Positions 1 to 7,592 of a stretch of DNA of 19,873 nucleotides are shown piece by piece. Made by a program: the position numbers and the translations under genes. Source of the stretch: JBIOJM01 sp044450785 (GTDB taxonomy: Bacteria > Planctomycetota > Planctomycetia > Isosphaerales > Isosphaeraceae); the NCBI GenBank assembly GCA_044450785.1, contig JBIOJM010000175.1, positions 1 to 19,873 of the forward strand, in the 5' to 3' direction. How positions within the stretch are numbered: position 1 is the first letter of the stretch; the number at the start of each line of letters is the position of its first letter. The notes under the pieces were generated by a model, which was not told the origin of the DNA, made no database searches, and was given only the letters and a program-made list of their open reading frames with translations.

Positions 1-310
1 CCGCCTGCTATGGGGGCGGCCCGGGGCGGGGGGTCGCCCTGGCAATGTTTTTGCACATGGTCTGTGTGGTGGGCCTGGGGGCGGGGGTCGAGACGACCCG
101 CGCCTTCCCATCCTCTTTGAAAACTCTGTGATTGCTTGTGCCGAGGCCACCCCCCCTGGCCCCCCCTTCGCAAGGGGGGGAAAAGAAGAGGGGTGCTCGT
201 CGGGGAAAGCGCGCAACGAAACCGCGATGAACGCGGCACCTCCGCGAGACGATTCGTGAACCAGACTTGTCAACTGAGTCGATGAGTCCCCGGCATGCGG
301 GTCCTCCGCC
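1..310. other. Gene-free left edge with C/G-rich repeat
   Basis: No convincing coding region was found here. A minus-strand open frame covers it, but its translation is proline/arginine-rich, has no recognisable fold, and runs through a dispersed repeat (123-182), so I treat it as a shadow. The first 40 bases contain G and C runs. The stretch probably holds the upstream region of the membrane-protein gene at 311; no clear promoter was seen. Confidence 0.5.
123..182 (-). repeat. Dispersed C/G-run hairpin repeat, copy 1
   Basis: Seven C, then TTCGCAA, then seven G (160-180) form a nine-pair stem around a three-base loop. A second G7/C7 run follows after a CCA spacer. Read on the minus strand, about 60 bases align with 7514-7573 on the plus strand, and the match continues past the hairpin into non-GC-run sequence. 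This is therefore a repeat family and not a chance homopolymer. The G-run strand also fits a G-quadruplex pattern. Confidence 0.8.
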
Positions 311-997
311 ATGCAACATCCGCGAGTGCGGCGCACGGCTCCTCTCCCGACCATCCTGGACGCGATTGTTCTTGTCGCCGCCATGGCGATCGCCCTCGCC
401 ATGGCTCGCGGGTGGCCGTCCCCAAGATGGTGCGCGATGCCCGCTTTCGCCGTCTACAATGGGCGGCCACCCAGCACTGCCCGATCCCTCCACTACTTCT
501 TCGCGACCCGCATCTCGTGGACGATCCCGTTCGCGATCACCTTCACCGCGGCCTTGTTGATCCTGCGGTTCCGCTCACCGCGCCCCCGATTCATCCGGAT
601 CGCCCGGCAGCCCGGCGCGGTCGCTTGCGCGGCGGCGTTGGTCGCCATGGCGGCGCGCATGGGGCAGGAGGCCTTGGGCTATGCCTTGGCCTATCTGACT
701 CGCCCGTCCTCGGCGGTACGGCTCCCGTCCCCGCCCTTCCTCCGGTACGACAACGCCGGCTGGCATCTCCCATTGGGACAGGTCCTCCACAACATCGTCC
801 TCGAGACATTTCCCCTCCTCGTATCTCCGAGTGTAGGCATCGCGGTGGTCGTGGCTTGGGGCGTCCAGTGGGCGAGCGGGCGGTGGCGTCCCGAGCCGAG
901 TTGGCTTGATCGCGCGGGTCGTCTCGCGGGGGCCTACTGGATCGCCCAGGCGGTGACGATCGTCGCACTGACGGAGCTTTGGAAATTCCTGATGTGA
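311..997 (+). CDS. Hypothetical multi-pass membrane protein
   Basis: This 228-residue protein is not recognised. Hydrophobic segments near residues 15-33, 66-87, 104-125, 165-190 and 205-225 predict about five membrane passes. Short arginine- and proline-rich loops lie between them, as in the Arg-rich stretch near residues 87-100. The C-terminus ends just after the last hydrophobic segment. The ATG at 311 has no strong Shine-Dalgarno sequence, so the start is uncertain; an ATG near 383 would remove part of the first membrane segment. The gene stands alone, about 315 bases before the ABC operon on the same strand. No catalytic motif was seen and no function is assigned. Confidence 0.65.
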   Translation: MQHPRVRRTAPLPTILDAIVLVAAMAIALAMARGWPSPRWCAMPAFAVYNGRPPSTARSLHYFFATRISWTIPFAITFTAALLILRFRSPRPRFIRIARQPGAVACAAALVAMAARMGQEALGYALAYLTRPSSAVRLPSPPFLRYDNAGWHLPLGQVLHNIVLETFPLLVSPSVGIAVVVAWGVQWASGRWRPEPSWLDRAGRLAGAYWIAQAVTIVALTELWKFLM

Positions 998-1312
998 ATT
1001 CGTCTTGCCCGCTCTCCGAGTAGTGATGATCGGCGGAGCCCGACGAGCCAACGAGGCGAAGGTGGTTGAGGCCGAGAGGATCATCGTACGTGACAGCGCA
1101 TCAGGCCGAGAGTTGCCCAGGCGCTGCCAAAGTAGTTGGGTCGAGCCGCGACACGTCGCGGTGAGGCCCACCCGGAGAGCCGTGGCGATCTACGACCTCT
1201 TGCGGATCAGCCGCTTTGGGCAGTAGTCGGTAGGCAGCAGGCAGCAGGCAGAGCGATAATCACCTCGTCGATTCCTCGTCTCGCCGTTCCCAGTTCGGGG
1301 AAGGAGATCATG
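998..1312. other. Intergenic stretch upstream of ABC operon
   Basis: No gene is supported here. It contains a short 7-bp tandem repeat at 1233-1251. The plus-strand frame of the next gene stays open back to 1136, but that extension carries no signal peptide or conserved-looking sequence. The real start lies at the ribosome-binding site AAGGAG at 1301-1306. Any operon promoter should lie here. GATAAT at 1255-1260 resembles a -10 box but has no convincing -35 partner. Confidence 0.45.
1233..1251 (+). repeat. Short tandem repeat, unit GGCAGCA
   Basis: The seven-base unit GGCAGCA occurs 2.7 times in a row, preceded by GTAGTCGGTA. It resembles the low-complexity dispersed tracts often found between planctomycete genes; that resemblance is from memory and not checked. 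Confidence 0.6.
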
Positions 1313-2398
1313 ATGTCGGACTCTCAGGTCGCAACAGTCGTCGTCGCTCGACCGGCTCACCTGCGAAATCGTGATTCGTGGTCGCGGCCTCTCCAGGGCG
1401 TGGGCGCCGCCGTCGGTGCCTTCATGCTGCTGGCTGTTGCGTGCATCAGCGCTCCGCCAACGGTGGTCCGGGCCGTTGATGAACCACGACCCGGCCAGAA
1501 GGTGCAGGTCGCGGACCCTGCCAACCAGTCCGGTGTCGTCACGGAGCTCAAGCGGGCCCTGACAAGGCAGCACGATCGAATGATCGACCTCGCGAACCAA
1601 CTGATCGGACGGTCTCACGGGCTCGACAATCTCAACGACCAGCTCGTGAACCAGCAAATCAAAACCGAAGCTGCCAAGGCGAACTTCTCGAACGGCGAGC
1701 TCACCCGAGAGGTCGCTGAGATCGCGGTCGTCGAGTACGAACAGGGGATCTTTCTGCAGGACCGTGCCACCGTGGAAGGAGAGCTCAGACTGGCCAAGAG
1801 TGACCTGGAACGGGCTCGGGATTCGATCGAGATCGCCAAGGATCGACTCGCCAAGATCAAGCAGGCATCGACTGGCTCGACCTCCGACATTGCCAATGAG
1901 TTCACGTTCGCTGACATCCTGGCGAACGCGGAACGCCGGCTGCCCAGATCCGAGCTTGCGATCAGACAGGCCGAGTCGAAGCTGAAGCTGCTTGTCGAAT
2001 ACACCAAGCCCAAGCGCGTCATGGAACTGCGATCCGAGGTCGAGCAGGCCCGGTCGGATGAGCTGGCGAAGCGAGTGGGCCAGGAGCTCGAAAAGTCCAG
2101 GCTCAAGGGGCTGCAGGCAGCGATCAAGGAGCGTGATCGCTCCGCGCGCGGACGAAAAGCATGGGAGTTGCTCGATCGCCAGGCACTGGCCGCGCTCGAC
2201 CGCGCGATTCCGATCGAGGAGCACGTCCGGACCAAGCTCGAGCAGCTCATCAAAAATGGAAAACCCGATGATCCGCTTCGCAAGGAAATCCAGGACCTGA
2301 CGAATCAACTCCAGGCTCTCGTCGATCAGGCCGAATCCGATCGATCCGCGGCTCGATTCGACGAGTTGAAGACAGGAATCCATAAAGCGGTAAACTGA
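1313..2398 (+). CDS. Exported coiled-coil protein, first gene of ABC operon
   Basis: This is a 361-residue protein of no recognised family. Residues 1-27 are a basic lead, residues 28-47 are hydrophobic, and a likely signal cleavage follows Ala54, so it should be exported or membrane-anchored. From about residue 75 to the end it is highly charged, with long Glu/Arg/Lys/Gln/Leu helices and almost no proline, which predicts extended coiled coils. A short break rich in Ser, Thr and Gly lies near residue 190. ATG codons occur at 1310 and 1313. AAGGAG at 1301-1306 is six bases before the second, which I chose. It lies 63 bases before the ABC ATPase on the same strand and is probably co-transcribed. 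A periplasmic adaptor or scaffold role is inference only. Confidence 0.75.
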   Translation: MSDSQVATVVVARPAHLRNRDSWSRPLQGVGAAVGAFMLLAVACISAPPTVVRAVDEPRPGQKVQVADPANQSGVVTELKRALTRQHDRMIDLANQLIGRSHGLDNLNDQLVNQQIKTEAAKANFSNGELTREVAEIAVVEYEQGIFLQDRATVEGELRLAKSDLERARDSIEIAKDRLAKIKQASTGSTSDIANEFTFADILANAERRLPRSELAIRQAESKLKLLVEYTKPKRVMELRSEVEQARSDELAKRVGQELEKSRLKGLQAAIKERDRSARGRKAWELLDRQALAALDRAIPIEEHVRTKLEQLIKNGKPDDPLRKEIQDLTNQLQALVDQAESDRSAARFDELKTGIHKAVN

Positions 2399-2461
2399 TA
2401 TCCCAGCTTCATCTCGAATCGAGGTCGTGATCGTGAAGCGAAGAACCACGAGGGCCCCCGC

Positions 2462-3388
2462 ATGATCCGGATTCGCGACCTGCGGGTCGATTATGACAAT
2501 GTCTGTGCCGTCCGCGACCTGTCGCTCCAGATCGAGCCGGGTGAAGTCTGCGGCCTGATTGGTCCCAACGGAGCGGGCAAGACGACCACGATGCGGGCCA
2601 TGCTCGGCCTGATCGAACCGACGTACGGTGAGATCGAGGTCATGGGCGTCGACGTCCGCGAGCGTCCCGAGGACGTCTACCGCGTCGTGGGTTTCATGCC
2701 GGATTTTCCGCCGCTCTACGAAGACCTCTTGGTCTGGGAGTTCCTCGACTTGTTCGCGGCCAGCTACGGAATTCCTCGCGCGAGCCGGCGGGCCGAGGTT
2801 GGGCGTTATCTCGAGATGGTGGGGCTCACCGATCGGCGGAAAACGGCCGTCGTCGAGCTATCGCGCGGCATGCGCCAGCGCTTGATGCTGGCGAAGACGT
2901 TGATCCCGGCTCCCCGCGTCCTGCTGCTCGATGAGCCGGCCAGCGGAGTCGATCCCCAGGGTCGAATCGACCTCAAGAACATCCTCCGCCGGCTGGCCGA
3001 GGAGCGGACGACCATCTTGATCTCGTCGCACATCCTGGCCGAGATGAACGAGTTCTGCACGTCGGTCGCGATCATGGAGCGCGGCTCGCTCGTGGTCAGC
3101 GGCCGGATCGAGGAGGTCAACCGGCGCGTGATGGGCCACTCGCTGGTCTCGGTCGAGGTGCTGGGTGATCCCCTCCTGTTCCTGTCGATCATCGGCCCTG
3201 ACCATCGGGCCGGTCCGGTCGAGCACAAGAACAATTCCTACGAGTTCCGGTTCGAGGGTGATTCCGAGGCAGCCAGCGACTTGCTGACGACCCTGGTGCA
3301 GAGAGGCGTTCGCGTCGCCTCGTTCGAGCGGCGCAAGGATAACCTGGAAGAGCTATTCCTCAAGGTAGGCTCGAAGGAGCTGGCGTGA
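2462..3388 (+). CDS. ABC transporter ATP-binding protein
   Basis: This is a 308-residue ATPase that would energise the permease encoded next. The nucleotide-binding domain fills residues 1-220. Walker A is GPNGAGKTT at 34-42. The Q-loop region reads GFMPDFPPLYEDL, as in DrrA/CcmA-type ABC-2 exporters where the Q position varies. The signature LSRGMRQR lies near 133-140, Walker B VLLLDEP near 153-159, and the switch histidine is in SSHILAEM near 190. About 85 C-terminal residues follow, as in many ABC-2 ATPases. GAGGG at 2450-2454 precedes the ATG by seven bases. The stop codon overlaps the permease start (TGATG), indicating translational coupling. The substrate cannot be read from the sequence. 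Confidence 0.95.
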   Translation: MIRIRDLRVDYDNVCAVRDLSLQIEPGEVCGLIGPNGAGKTTTMRAMLGLIEPTYGEIEVMGVDVRERPEDVYRVVGFMPDFPPLYEDLLVWEFLDLFAASYGIPRASRRAEVGRYLEMVGLTDRRKTAVVELSRGMRQRLMLAKTLIPAPRVLLLDEPASGVDPQGRIDLKNILRRLAEERTTILISSHILAEMNEFCTSVAIMERGSLVVSGRIEEVNRRVMGHSLVSVEVLGDPLLFLSIIGPDHRAGPVEHKNNSYEFRFEGDSEAASDLLTTLVQRGVRVASFERRKDNLEELFLKVGSKELA

Positions 3389-4869
3389 TGGACTGGGAAC
3401 GAATTCTTGACTGGCTCGACAATCCGATCCTGGTCAAGCATGTGCGGTCGCGGCTGCGGATCCAGCCTCTGATCACGATGATCGTGGTGGTGCAGGTGCT
3501 CTGCCTGTGCATCGCCTGGGCCGGATATCAGCTTGGCACGTTCGCGTCGGGCGGTGCGTTCGGTCTGCTGATGAGCCTGCAGGCGATCATCCTGGTCATC
3601 ATGGGGGCGGCCCAGGTCGGAACGGCCGTGGGCGGCGCGCGAGGCTCGGGCATCCTCGATTTCCATCGAGTCTCGCCCGTTTCACCAGCCGCGCTGACGC
3701 TCGGCTTCTTCTTGGGCGCTCCGATCCGCGAGTATGTCCTCTTCGCGACCACGCTCCCGTTCTCGGCGCTCTGCCTGGCGTTCGGCAGTCCCACCGTGTA
3801 CGGGTTCGTTCAGTTGATGATTGTCTTGATCGCGGCCGCCTGGTTGCTCCATGGCCTGGCAATCTTGAACGCGCTGCTCTCCAAGCCGAGGACCAGCTCG
3901 CGAGGCGTGGTCGGAGTCATTGTCTTCGTGCTCTTTTTTGGGGGATACCTAGCCCTGGGCCTGAGTCGTTCCGCCGCGCTGGTTGATTACGGCCTCCGTC
4001 TGAGCTTCTTTGGCATTTCCCTGCCTTGGCTCGCGGTCGTGCTCATCTACGTGAGCGCTCTCTTGTTTTTCATCTACCTGGCGTGTGTCCGCAGGATGAC
4101 CTCGGATCGGATCCACCCCTTGACGAAACCGCAGGCGATCGCCGCCATGGCAACGCTCGCGGTCCTCTTGCTGGGAGGAATCTGGAAGCGGGAAGAATAC
4201 GCGGTACTGAATATCGTCACGCTTTACGTCTTGGTCATCGCGTCGATCGTGTTGCTCGCCATGGTCACGCCTTCGCAGGCCGAGTATTACAAGGGCCTGT
4301 GGCGAGCACGCAAGCAGGGCCGGAGCCACTTACCTCCCTGGGACGACCTGTCGCTCAACCGGGTTTTCCTGGTGATCGCCTGCACGATCGTGCTGGTGGC
4401 CGCGACGATCGCCTGGCAGGCGAGCCCCGTTCCCGATCTCGTCGTGGCCGGCCCGGTCATGTCCGCGTTTCCACTGGCGATCGCGAGCGGCGTCCTGGTT
4501 GTGGCGTACTTCGGCCTGGCCTTGCAGTTCTTCCAGCTCAGGTTCGGTCCGCGAGGCCTGATGTACTTCGGCCTCTTTCTCTTCCTGGCCTGGATCCTTC
4601 CCATGGTCGCCGGGACGATCACCCTGATGGCGTCGATCCCCATGAACAGCAATCACCCGAGCCAGATCGTCTACGGTCTCAGCCCGGTTGCGGGACTCGG
4701 GCTGACGGCGGCCGGGGCGCCCCAGGCAAACGTTGCCAGGGGCATCCAGGCCGCCGCGATCACGCCGCCCCTGCTCTTCACCTTCGTTTTCAACAGCCTC
4801 CTGGTCGCGGCTCGCCGCCGCGTTTACAAGGCGTTTGTCATCGCCGCCGAAGCCCAAAAGCCTCGGTGA
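3388..4869 (+). CDS. ABC-2-like transporter permease
   Basis: This is a 493-residue integral membrane protein with about twelve hydrophobic segments. The first lies near residues 30-50, a pair follows by residue 77, and the last is near 455-478, ahead of a basic C-terminus. The N-terminal stretch WLDNPILVKHVRSRLR resembles the cytosolic lead of ABC-2-type permeases. The ATG at 3388 forms TGATG with the ATPase stop, and AAGGAG at 3374-3379 sits eight bases upstream. An in-frame GTG at 3385 is less likely. At this length it could be a fused or expanded permease instead of the usual six-segment half. It pairs with the ATPase; the transported compound is unknown. Confidence 0.85.
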   Translation: MDWERILDWLDNPILVKHVRSRLRIQPLITMIVVVQVLCLCIAWAGYQLGTFASGGAFGLLMSLQAIILVIMGAAQVGTAVGGARGSGILDFHRVSPVSPAALTLGFFLGAPIREYVLFATTLPFSALCLAFGSPTVYGFVQLMIVLIAAAWLLHGLAILNALLSKPRTSSRGVVGVIVFVLFFGGYLALGLSRSAALVDYGLRLSFFGISLPWLAVVLIYVSALLFFIYLACVRRMTSDRIHPLTKPQAIAAMATLAVLLLGGIWKREEYAVLNIVTLYVLVIASIVLLAMVTPSQAEYYKGLWRARKQGRSHLPPWDDLSLNRVFLVIACTIVLVAATIAWQASPVPDLVVAGPVMSAFPLAIASGVLVVAYFGLALQFFQLRFGPRGLMYFGLFLFLAWILPMVAGTITLMASIPMNSNHPSQIVYGLSPVAGLGLTAAGAPQANVARGIQAAAITPPLLFTFVFNSLLVAARRRVYKAFVIAAEAQKPR

Positions 4870-4884
4870 CTCGAGAGGTCGACC

Positions 4885-6063
4885 ATGCACCATCCAAATC
4901 GCTTGCTGGCAAGATTCGCCTCGATCTCGCTGGTTTGGGTCTGGGCCTGGGCTGCCTTGCTCGCACCCGGCGCCAGTGCGGGCGGGGCTCCAGAGCCCGA
5001 GCCGGTCAAGCACCGGCTTTACGTCGCGGTACCCGGCATCCGCGATTATTTAGAGTATGGCGGTCACGGGCTCCTGGTCTACGACATCGACAACGAGCAC
5101 CGCTTGCAGAAGCGGATCGCGACCGCCGGCCTCGATGCGAACGGCAAGCCGCTCAACGTCAAGGGGATCTGCGCGAGCGCTCATACGAAGAAGCTTTATA
5201 TCAGCACGACGAAGCAGTTGATGTGCATCGACCTGGTGAGTGAGAAGCTGCTCTGGGAGAGGTCGTACGAGCTGGGCTGCGACCGGATGGCGATCACGCC
5301 CGACGGGGCGACCATCTTCCTGCCGTCCTTGGAGGGTCCGCTCTGGTACGTGGTGCGGGCCGAGGATGGCGAGGTGCTCGCGCGGATCACTCCTCATTCG
5401 GGCGCGCACAACACGATCGCCGGCTTGAACGGCAAGGAAGCTTACCTTGCCGGATTGAAGTCACCATTCTTGGCGGTCGCCGGCACGGGCAGTCATGAGG
5501 TCATCCGCACGGTCGGTCCCTTCAGCTCGAGCATCCGGCCATTCACGATCAACGGTCGACAGACTCTTTGCTTTGTGAATGTCAACGGGTTGCTGGGATT
5601 CGAGGTGGGCGACCTGACATCGGGACGAAAGCGGTTCCGGGTCGAGGTGCGGGGGTACGAGGTAGGCCCGACCAAGCGGCACGGCTGTCCCAGCCATGGG
5701 ATCGGACTGACGCCCGACGACAAGGAGCTCTGGCTGACCGACGCGGCCAACAGCCGGATGCACATCTTCGACGCGACCGTCATGCCCCCGAAGCAGGTGG
5801 CATCGATCAAGCTCCACGACCAGCCGGGCTGGATCACCTTCAGCATCGACGGCCGGTACGCCTATCCCTCGACGGGTGACGTGATCGACACACGATCGCG
5901 CAAGATCGTGAGCACGCTCAAGGATGAGGCCGGCGGCGACGTCCAGAGCGAAAAAATGGTCGAGGTCGACTTCCAGGGAACCGAGCCGGTCCGGGCCGGT
6001 GACCAGTTCGGGCTCGGTCGGGTGGGAGTCGGTCCCAAAGCCGGCGGATCGGTGGGACGTTGA
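4885..6063 (+). CDS. Exported beta-propeller (YncE/WD40-like) protein
   Basis: This is a 392-residue protein with a signal peptide: hydrophobic residues 11-28 and probable cleavage after Ala32 in GASA. The mature part has recurring strand-turn units typical of YncE-like or WD40-like propellers. Examples are a 'lvYDIDN' unit near 66, 'KLYIST' near 104, 'ITPDGATIFLPS' near 136, 'LTPDDKELWLTD' near 275 and 'FSIDGRYAYPST' near 318. No catalytic residues were recognised. GAGAGG lies six bases before the ATG. The gene begins 15 bases after the permease stop, so it is very likely the last gene of the ABC operon. It may act as a periplasmic binding or scaffold protein; that role is inferred. Confidence 0.85.
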   Translation: MHHPNRLLARFASISLVWVWAWAALLAPGASAGGAPEPEPVKHRLYVAVPGIRDYLEYGGHGLLVYDIDNEHRLQKRIATAGLDANGKPLNVKGICASAHTKKLYISTTKQLMCIDLVSEKLLWERSYELGCDRMAITPDGATIFLPSLEGPLWYVVRAEDGEVLARITPHSGAHNTIAGLNGKEAYLAGLKSPFLAVAGTGSHEVIRTVGPFSSSIRPFTINGRQTLCFVNVNGLLGFEVGDLTSGRKRFRVEVRGYEVGPTKRHGCPSHGIGLTPDDKELWLTDAANSRMHIFDATVMPPKQVASIKLHDQPGWITFSIDGRYAYPSTGDVIDTRSRKIVSTLKDEAGGDVQSEKMVEVDFQGTEPVRAGDQFGLGRVGVGPKAGGSVGR

Positions 6064-6069
6064 TCCCGA

Positions 6070-6095
6070 CTGGTGGTCTGTCAATCTCCGATTGA
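6070..6095 (-). repeat. 26-bp dispersed dyad element, copy 1
   Basis: On the minus strand this matches 17969-17994 (plus strand) at 23 of 26 positions. The first 15 bases form a small dyad (TCAATC, three bases, GATTGA), followed by GAC, one variable base, and GACCACCAG. Both copies lie outside genes. Confidence 0.7.
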
Positions 6096-6096
6096 C

Positions 6097-6219
6097 GGGT
6101 TCACCGGCGGCTAGCGCCGTGCCGCTCACAGGAGCATCTCACTATCGAATGGACCGTGGAATATGGGGTTCACCGGCGGCTAGTGCCATTCGTGCCAGAA
6201 CCCAGAGCGACTATCGAAT
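6097..6219 (+). repeat. Two-copy tandem repeat with 69-bp period
   Basis: GGGTTCACCGGCGGCTAG occurs at 6097-6114 and again at 6166-6183. ACTATCGAAT occurs at 6141-6150 and 6210-6219. Both pairs are exactly 69 bases apart, so this is one unit repeated twice with a diverged middle. The CACCGGCGGCTAGCGCC core resembles dispersed intergenic elements I recall from planctomycete genomes. Confidence 0.7.
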
Positions 6220-6416
6220 TCAACCCCGTTGAACATCCCGGAGGGATCAGTGAACGAAAACTGGCCGAACGACCCACGCCCCATGACGGCCAGCGCGAGG
6301 TTGAGCGCTAACGAGCCCGCGAATGTGAATGCCAACCGAATGGACATGGTCTGACGGCACATGAGGCCAATCTCAACCGAACGGCCCGCTGAGCGTCGAT
6401 TCTACCAGACAGCTCC

Positions 6417-7418
6417 TTACCGGACAGTCACGCCACTCGCCCGCCGCTTGATCAACCGGGCCAGCGTCTCGTCGAGGTTCTTGCCGCGCAGGTCGAGGCG
6501 GACGATTGTCCCCTCCGGGTCGACGAGGTAAGCCGCGGGGATCGAGATCACGCCGAACGCCTCGACGAGGTCCGCCGAGCTGCTGGCGTTGTGAAGCTGC
6601 GGCCAGGGTAGGTTGCGGACCTTGGCGAAATCGGCGACGGCCGATTTGTTCTCGTCCAGGCTGACGCCGATGATCTCGAAGCCGTCGTCGTGATACGCGC
6701 GATAGGCAGCCTGGAGCCGCGGCAGCTCGGCAGCGCACGGCGCGCACCAGGTCGCCCAGAAATCGACCAGGACGTACTTGCCACGGTAGGCCGCGAGTCG
6801 AATCGGCTGCCCCTTGATGTCCTCGGCCGCGAAGGTCGGCGCCGGCTTGCCGACCTTGTCGAGGCGCTTGAGCTCGGCCTGGACCTTCTGGCGCAGGTTG
6901 GGGCTGTCGCTGAATCGGGAGAGGAGCGTCGTGTAGACCTCACGGGCGGCGGCGAACTCGCCCGCCGTGATGGCCGCGGCGGCGAGGTTCTCGGAAAAAC
7001 TCGCGGCGAACTCTTCCTGCTCGTTCTGGTTCACCCCTTGCATCAGCTCGCGAAATCGTGCCAGGGCCTGGTCATACTGCCCGGCCTGCGCGCGCGCCAT
7101 GGTCAGGATGATCTGGGCCAGTGCCTTGACGGGCCCGTCCGGATCGGACTTGAGATACTGCCGCCCCAGCTCCTCGGCTTCGTTGAACCAGTCGTGCTCG
7201 ATCGCCTTGTTGAAGAGCGCGGCGTAGGCCTGGTCGCGATCCTCGGCCCTGGGGTTCTTCTGGAGGTATTCCGTCAGCTCGTGAATGAACGCCCGGTCAT
7301 GCTTGGCCTGGATTTCGGCAACGCCGGCGGGCGCCGGCTCGGCGCAGAGAGCCCTGGCCCCGATTGCGCTGGCTCCGATCGCCGCGGCGAACAACCATGT
7401 CCTGGATATGGATATCAC
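6417..7418 (-). CDS. TlpA-like thioredoxin-fold protein
   Basis: This is a 333-residue exported thiol-disulfide protein. A signal peptide covers about residues 1-25 (hydrophobic core WLFAAAIGASAIGA, ending ALCA). Helical, TPR-like sequence fills roughly 35-170. A C-terminal TlpA/ResA/AhpC-type domain carries WATWCAPC at 221-228, with redox cysteines 225 and 228, and the cis-proline segment ISIPAAY. This family reduces or transfers disulfides outside the cytoplasm. The start chosen is GTG at 7418, with GAGGAG seven bases upstream, placing the signal peptide at the N-terminus. The frame stays open upstream to 7559, but that 47-codon extension is translated from the hairpin repeat and is rejected. 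It lies 174 bases downstream of the glycosyltransferase gene on the same strand; co-transcription is uncertain. Confidence 0.9.
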   Translation of the reverse strand: MISISRTWLFAAAIGASAIGARALCAEPAPAGVAEIQAKHDRAFIHELTEYLQKNPRAEDRDQAYAALFNKAIEHDWFNEAEELGRQYLKSDPDGPVKALAQIILTMARAQAGQYDQALARFRELMQGVNQNEQEEFAASFSENLAAAAITAGEFAAAREVYTTLLSRFSDSPNLRQKVQAELKRLDKVGKPAPTFAAEDIKGQPIRLAAYRGKYVLVDFWATWCAPCAAELPRLQAAYRAYHDDGFEIIGVSLDENKSAVADFAKVRNLPWPQLHNASSSADLVEAFGVISIPAAYLVDPEGTIVRLDLRGKNLDETLARLIKRRASGVTVR

Positions 7419-7513
7419 GGTCTTGCTCCTCGGTGGGGGTGGGTGGAACTGGGCCGGTGAAAAGTCCGTCTTGCGCAACCTACGCGTTCGTGCCGCCTTC
7501 GTTTGCGCCGTTC

Positions 7514-7573
7514 TTCCCCCCCCTTGCGAAGGGGGGGCCAGGGGGGGTGGACCCGGCACGATCAGTCACAAGG
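7514..7573 (+). repeat. Dispersed C/G-run hairpin repeat, copy 2
   Basis: Eight C, TTGCGAA, then seven G form a hairpin (7517-7537), followed by CCA, another G7 run (7541-7547) and TGG. About 60 bases match the minus strand of 123-182. The copy lies between the glycosyltransferase stop and the TlpA-like start, so it would be transcribed within any read-through message. The strand with two G7 runs also fits a G-quadruplex pattern. Confidence 0.8.
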
Positions 7574-7592
7574 TCTTTTCAGGCTCTCTCCG

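Larger units (their letters stand above)
6064..6416. other. Gene-free repeat cluster between convergent genes
   Basis: These 353 bases lie between the convergent propeller gene (+) and TlpA-like gene (-). No gene is supported. They hold a 26-bp dispersed element (6070-6095) followed immediately by a 69-bp-period tandem repeat (6097-6219). From 6220 to 6416 nothing was recognised. No hairpin with a T-run was found that would clearly end either transcript. Confidence 0.6.

Noticed and set aside
8..493. Long minus-strand open frame at the left edge
   Set aside because: The translation is low-complexity Pro/Arg/Gly sequence, runs through the hairpin repeat and overlaps the better-supported membrane protein on the plus strand.
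1255..1260. GATAAT as the ABC operon promoter
   Set aside because: No recognisable -35 box at the right spacing; the upstream bases belong to the GGCAGCA tandem repeat.
1190..2449. Minus-strand 419-codon frame opposite the coiled-coil gene
   Set aside because: It is an antisense shadow of high-GC codon usage. The plus-strand frame has the signal peptide, coiled-coil pattern, ribosome-binding site and operon position.
7419..7559. N-terminal extension of the TlpA-like protein
   Set aside because: The 47 extra codons come from the hairpin repeat and would bury the signal peptide; the GTG at 7418 has a good ribosome-binding site.
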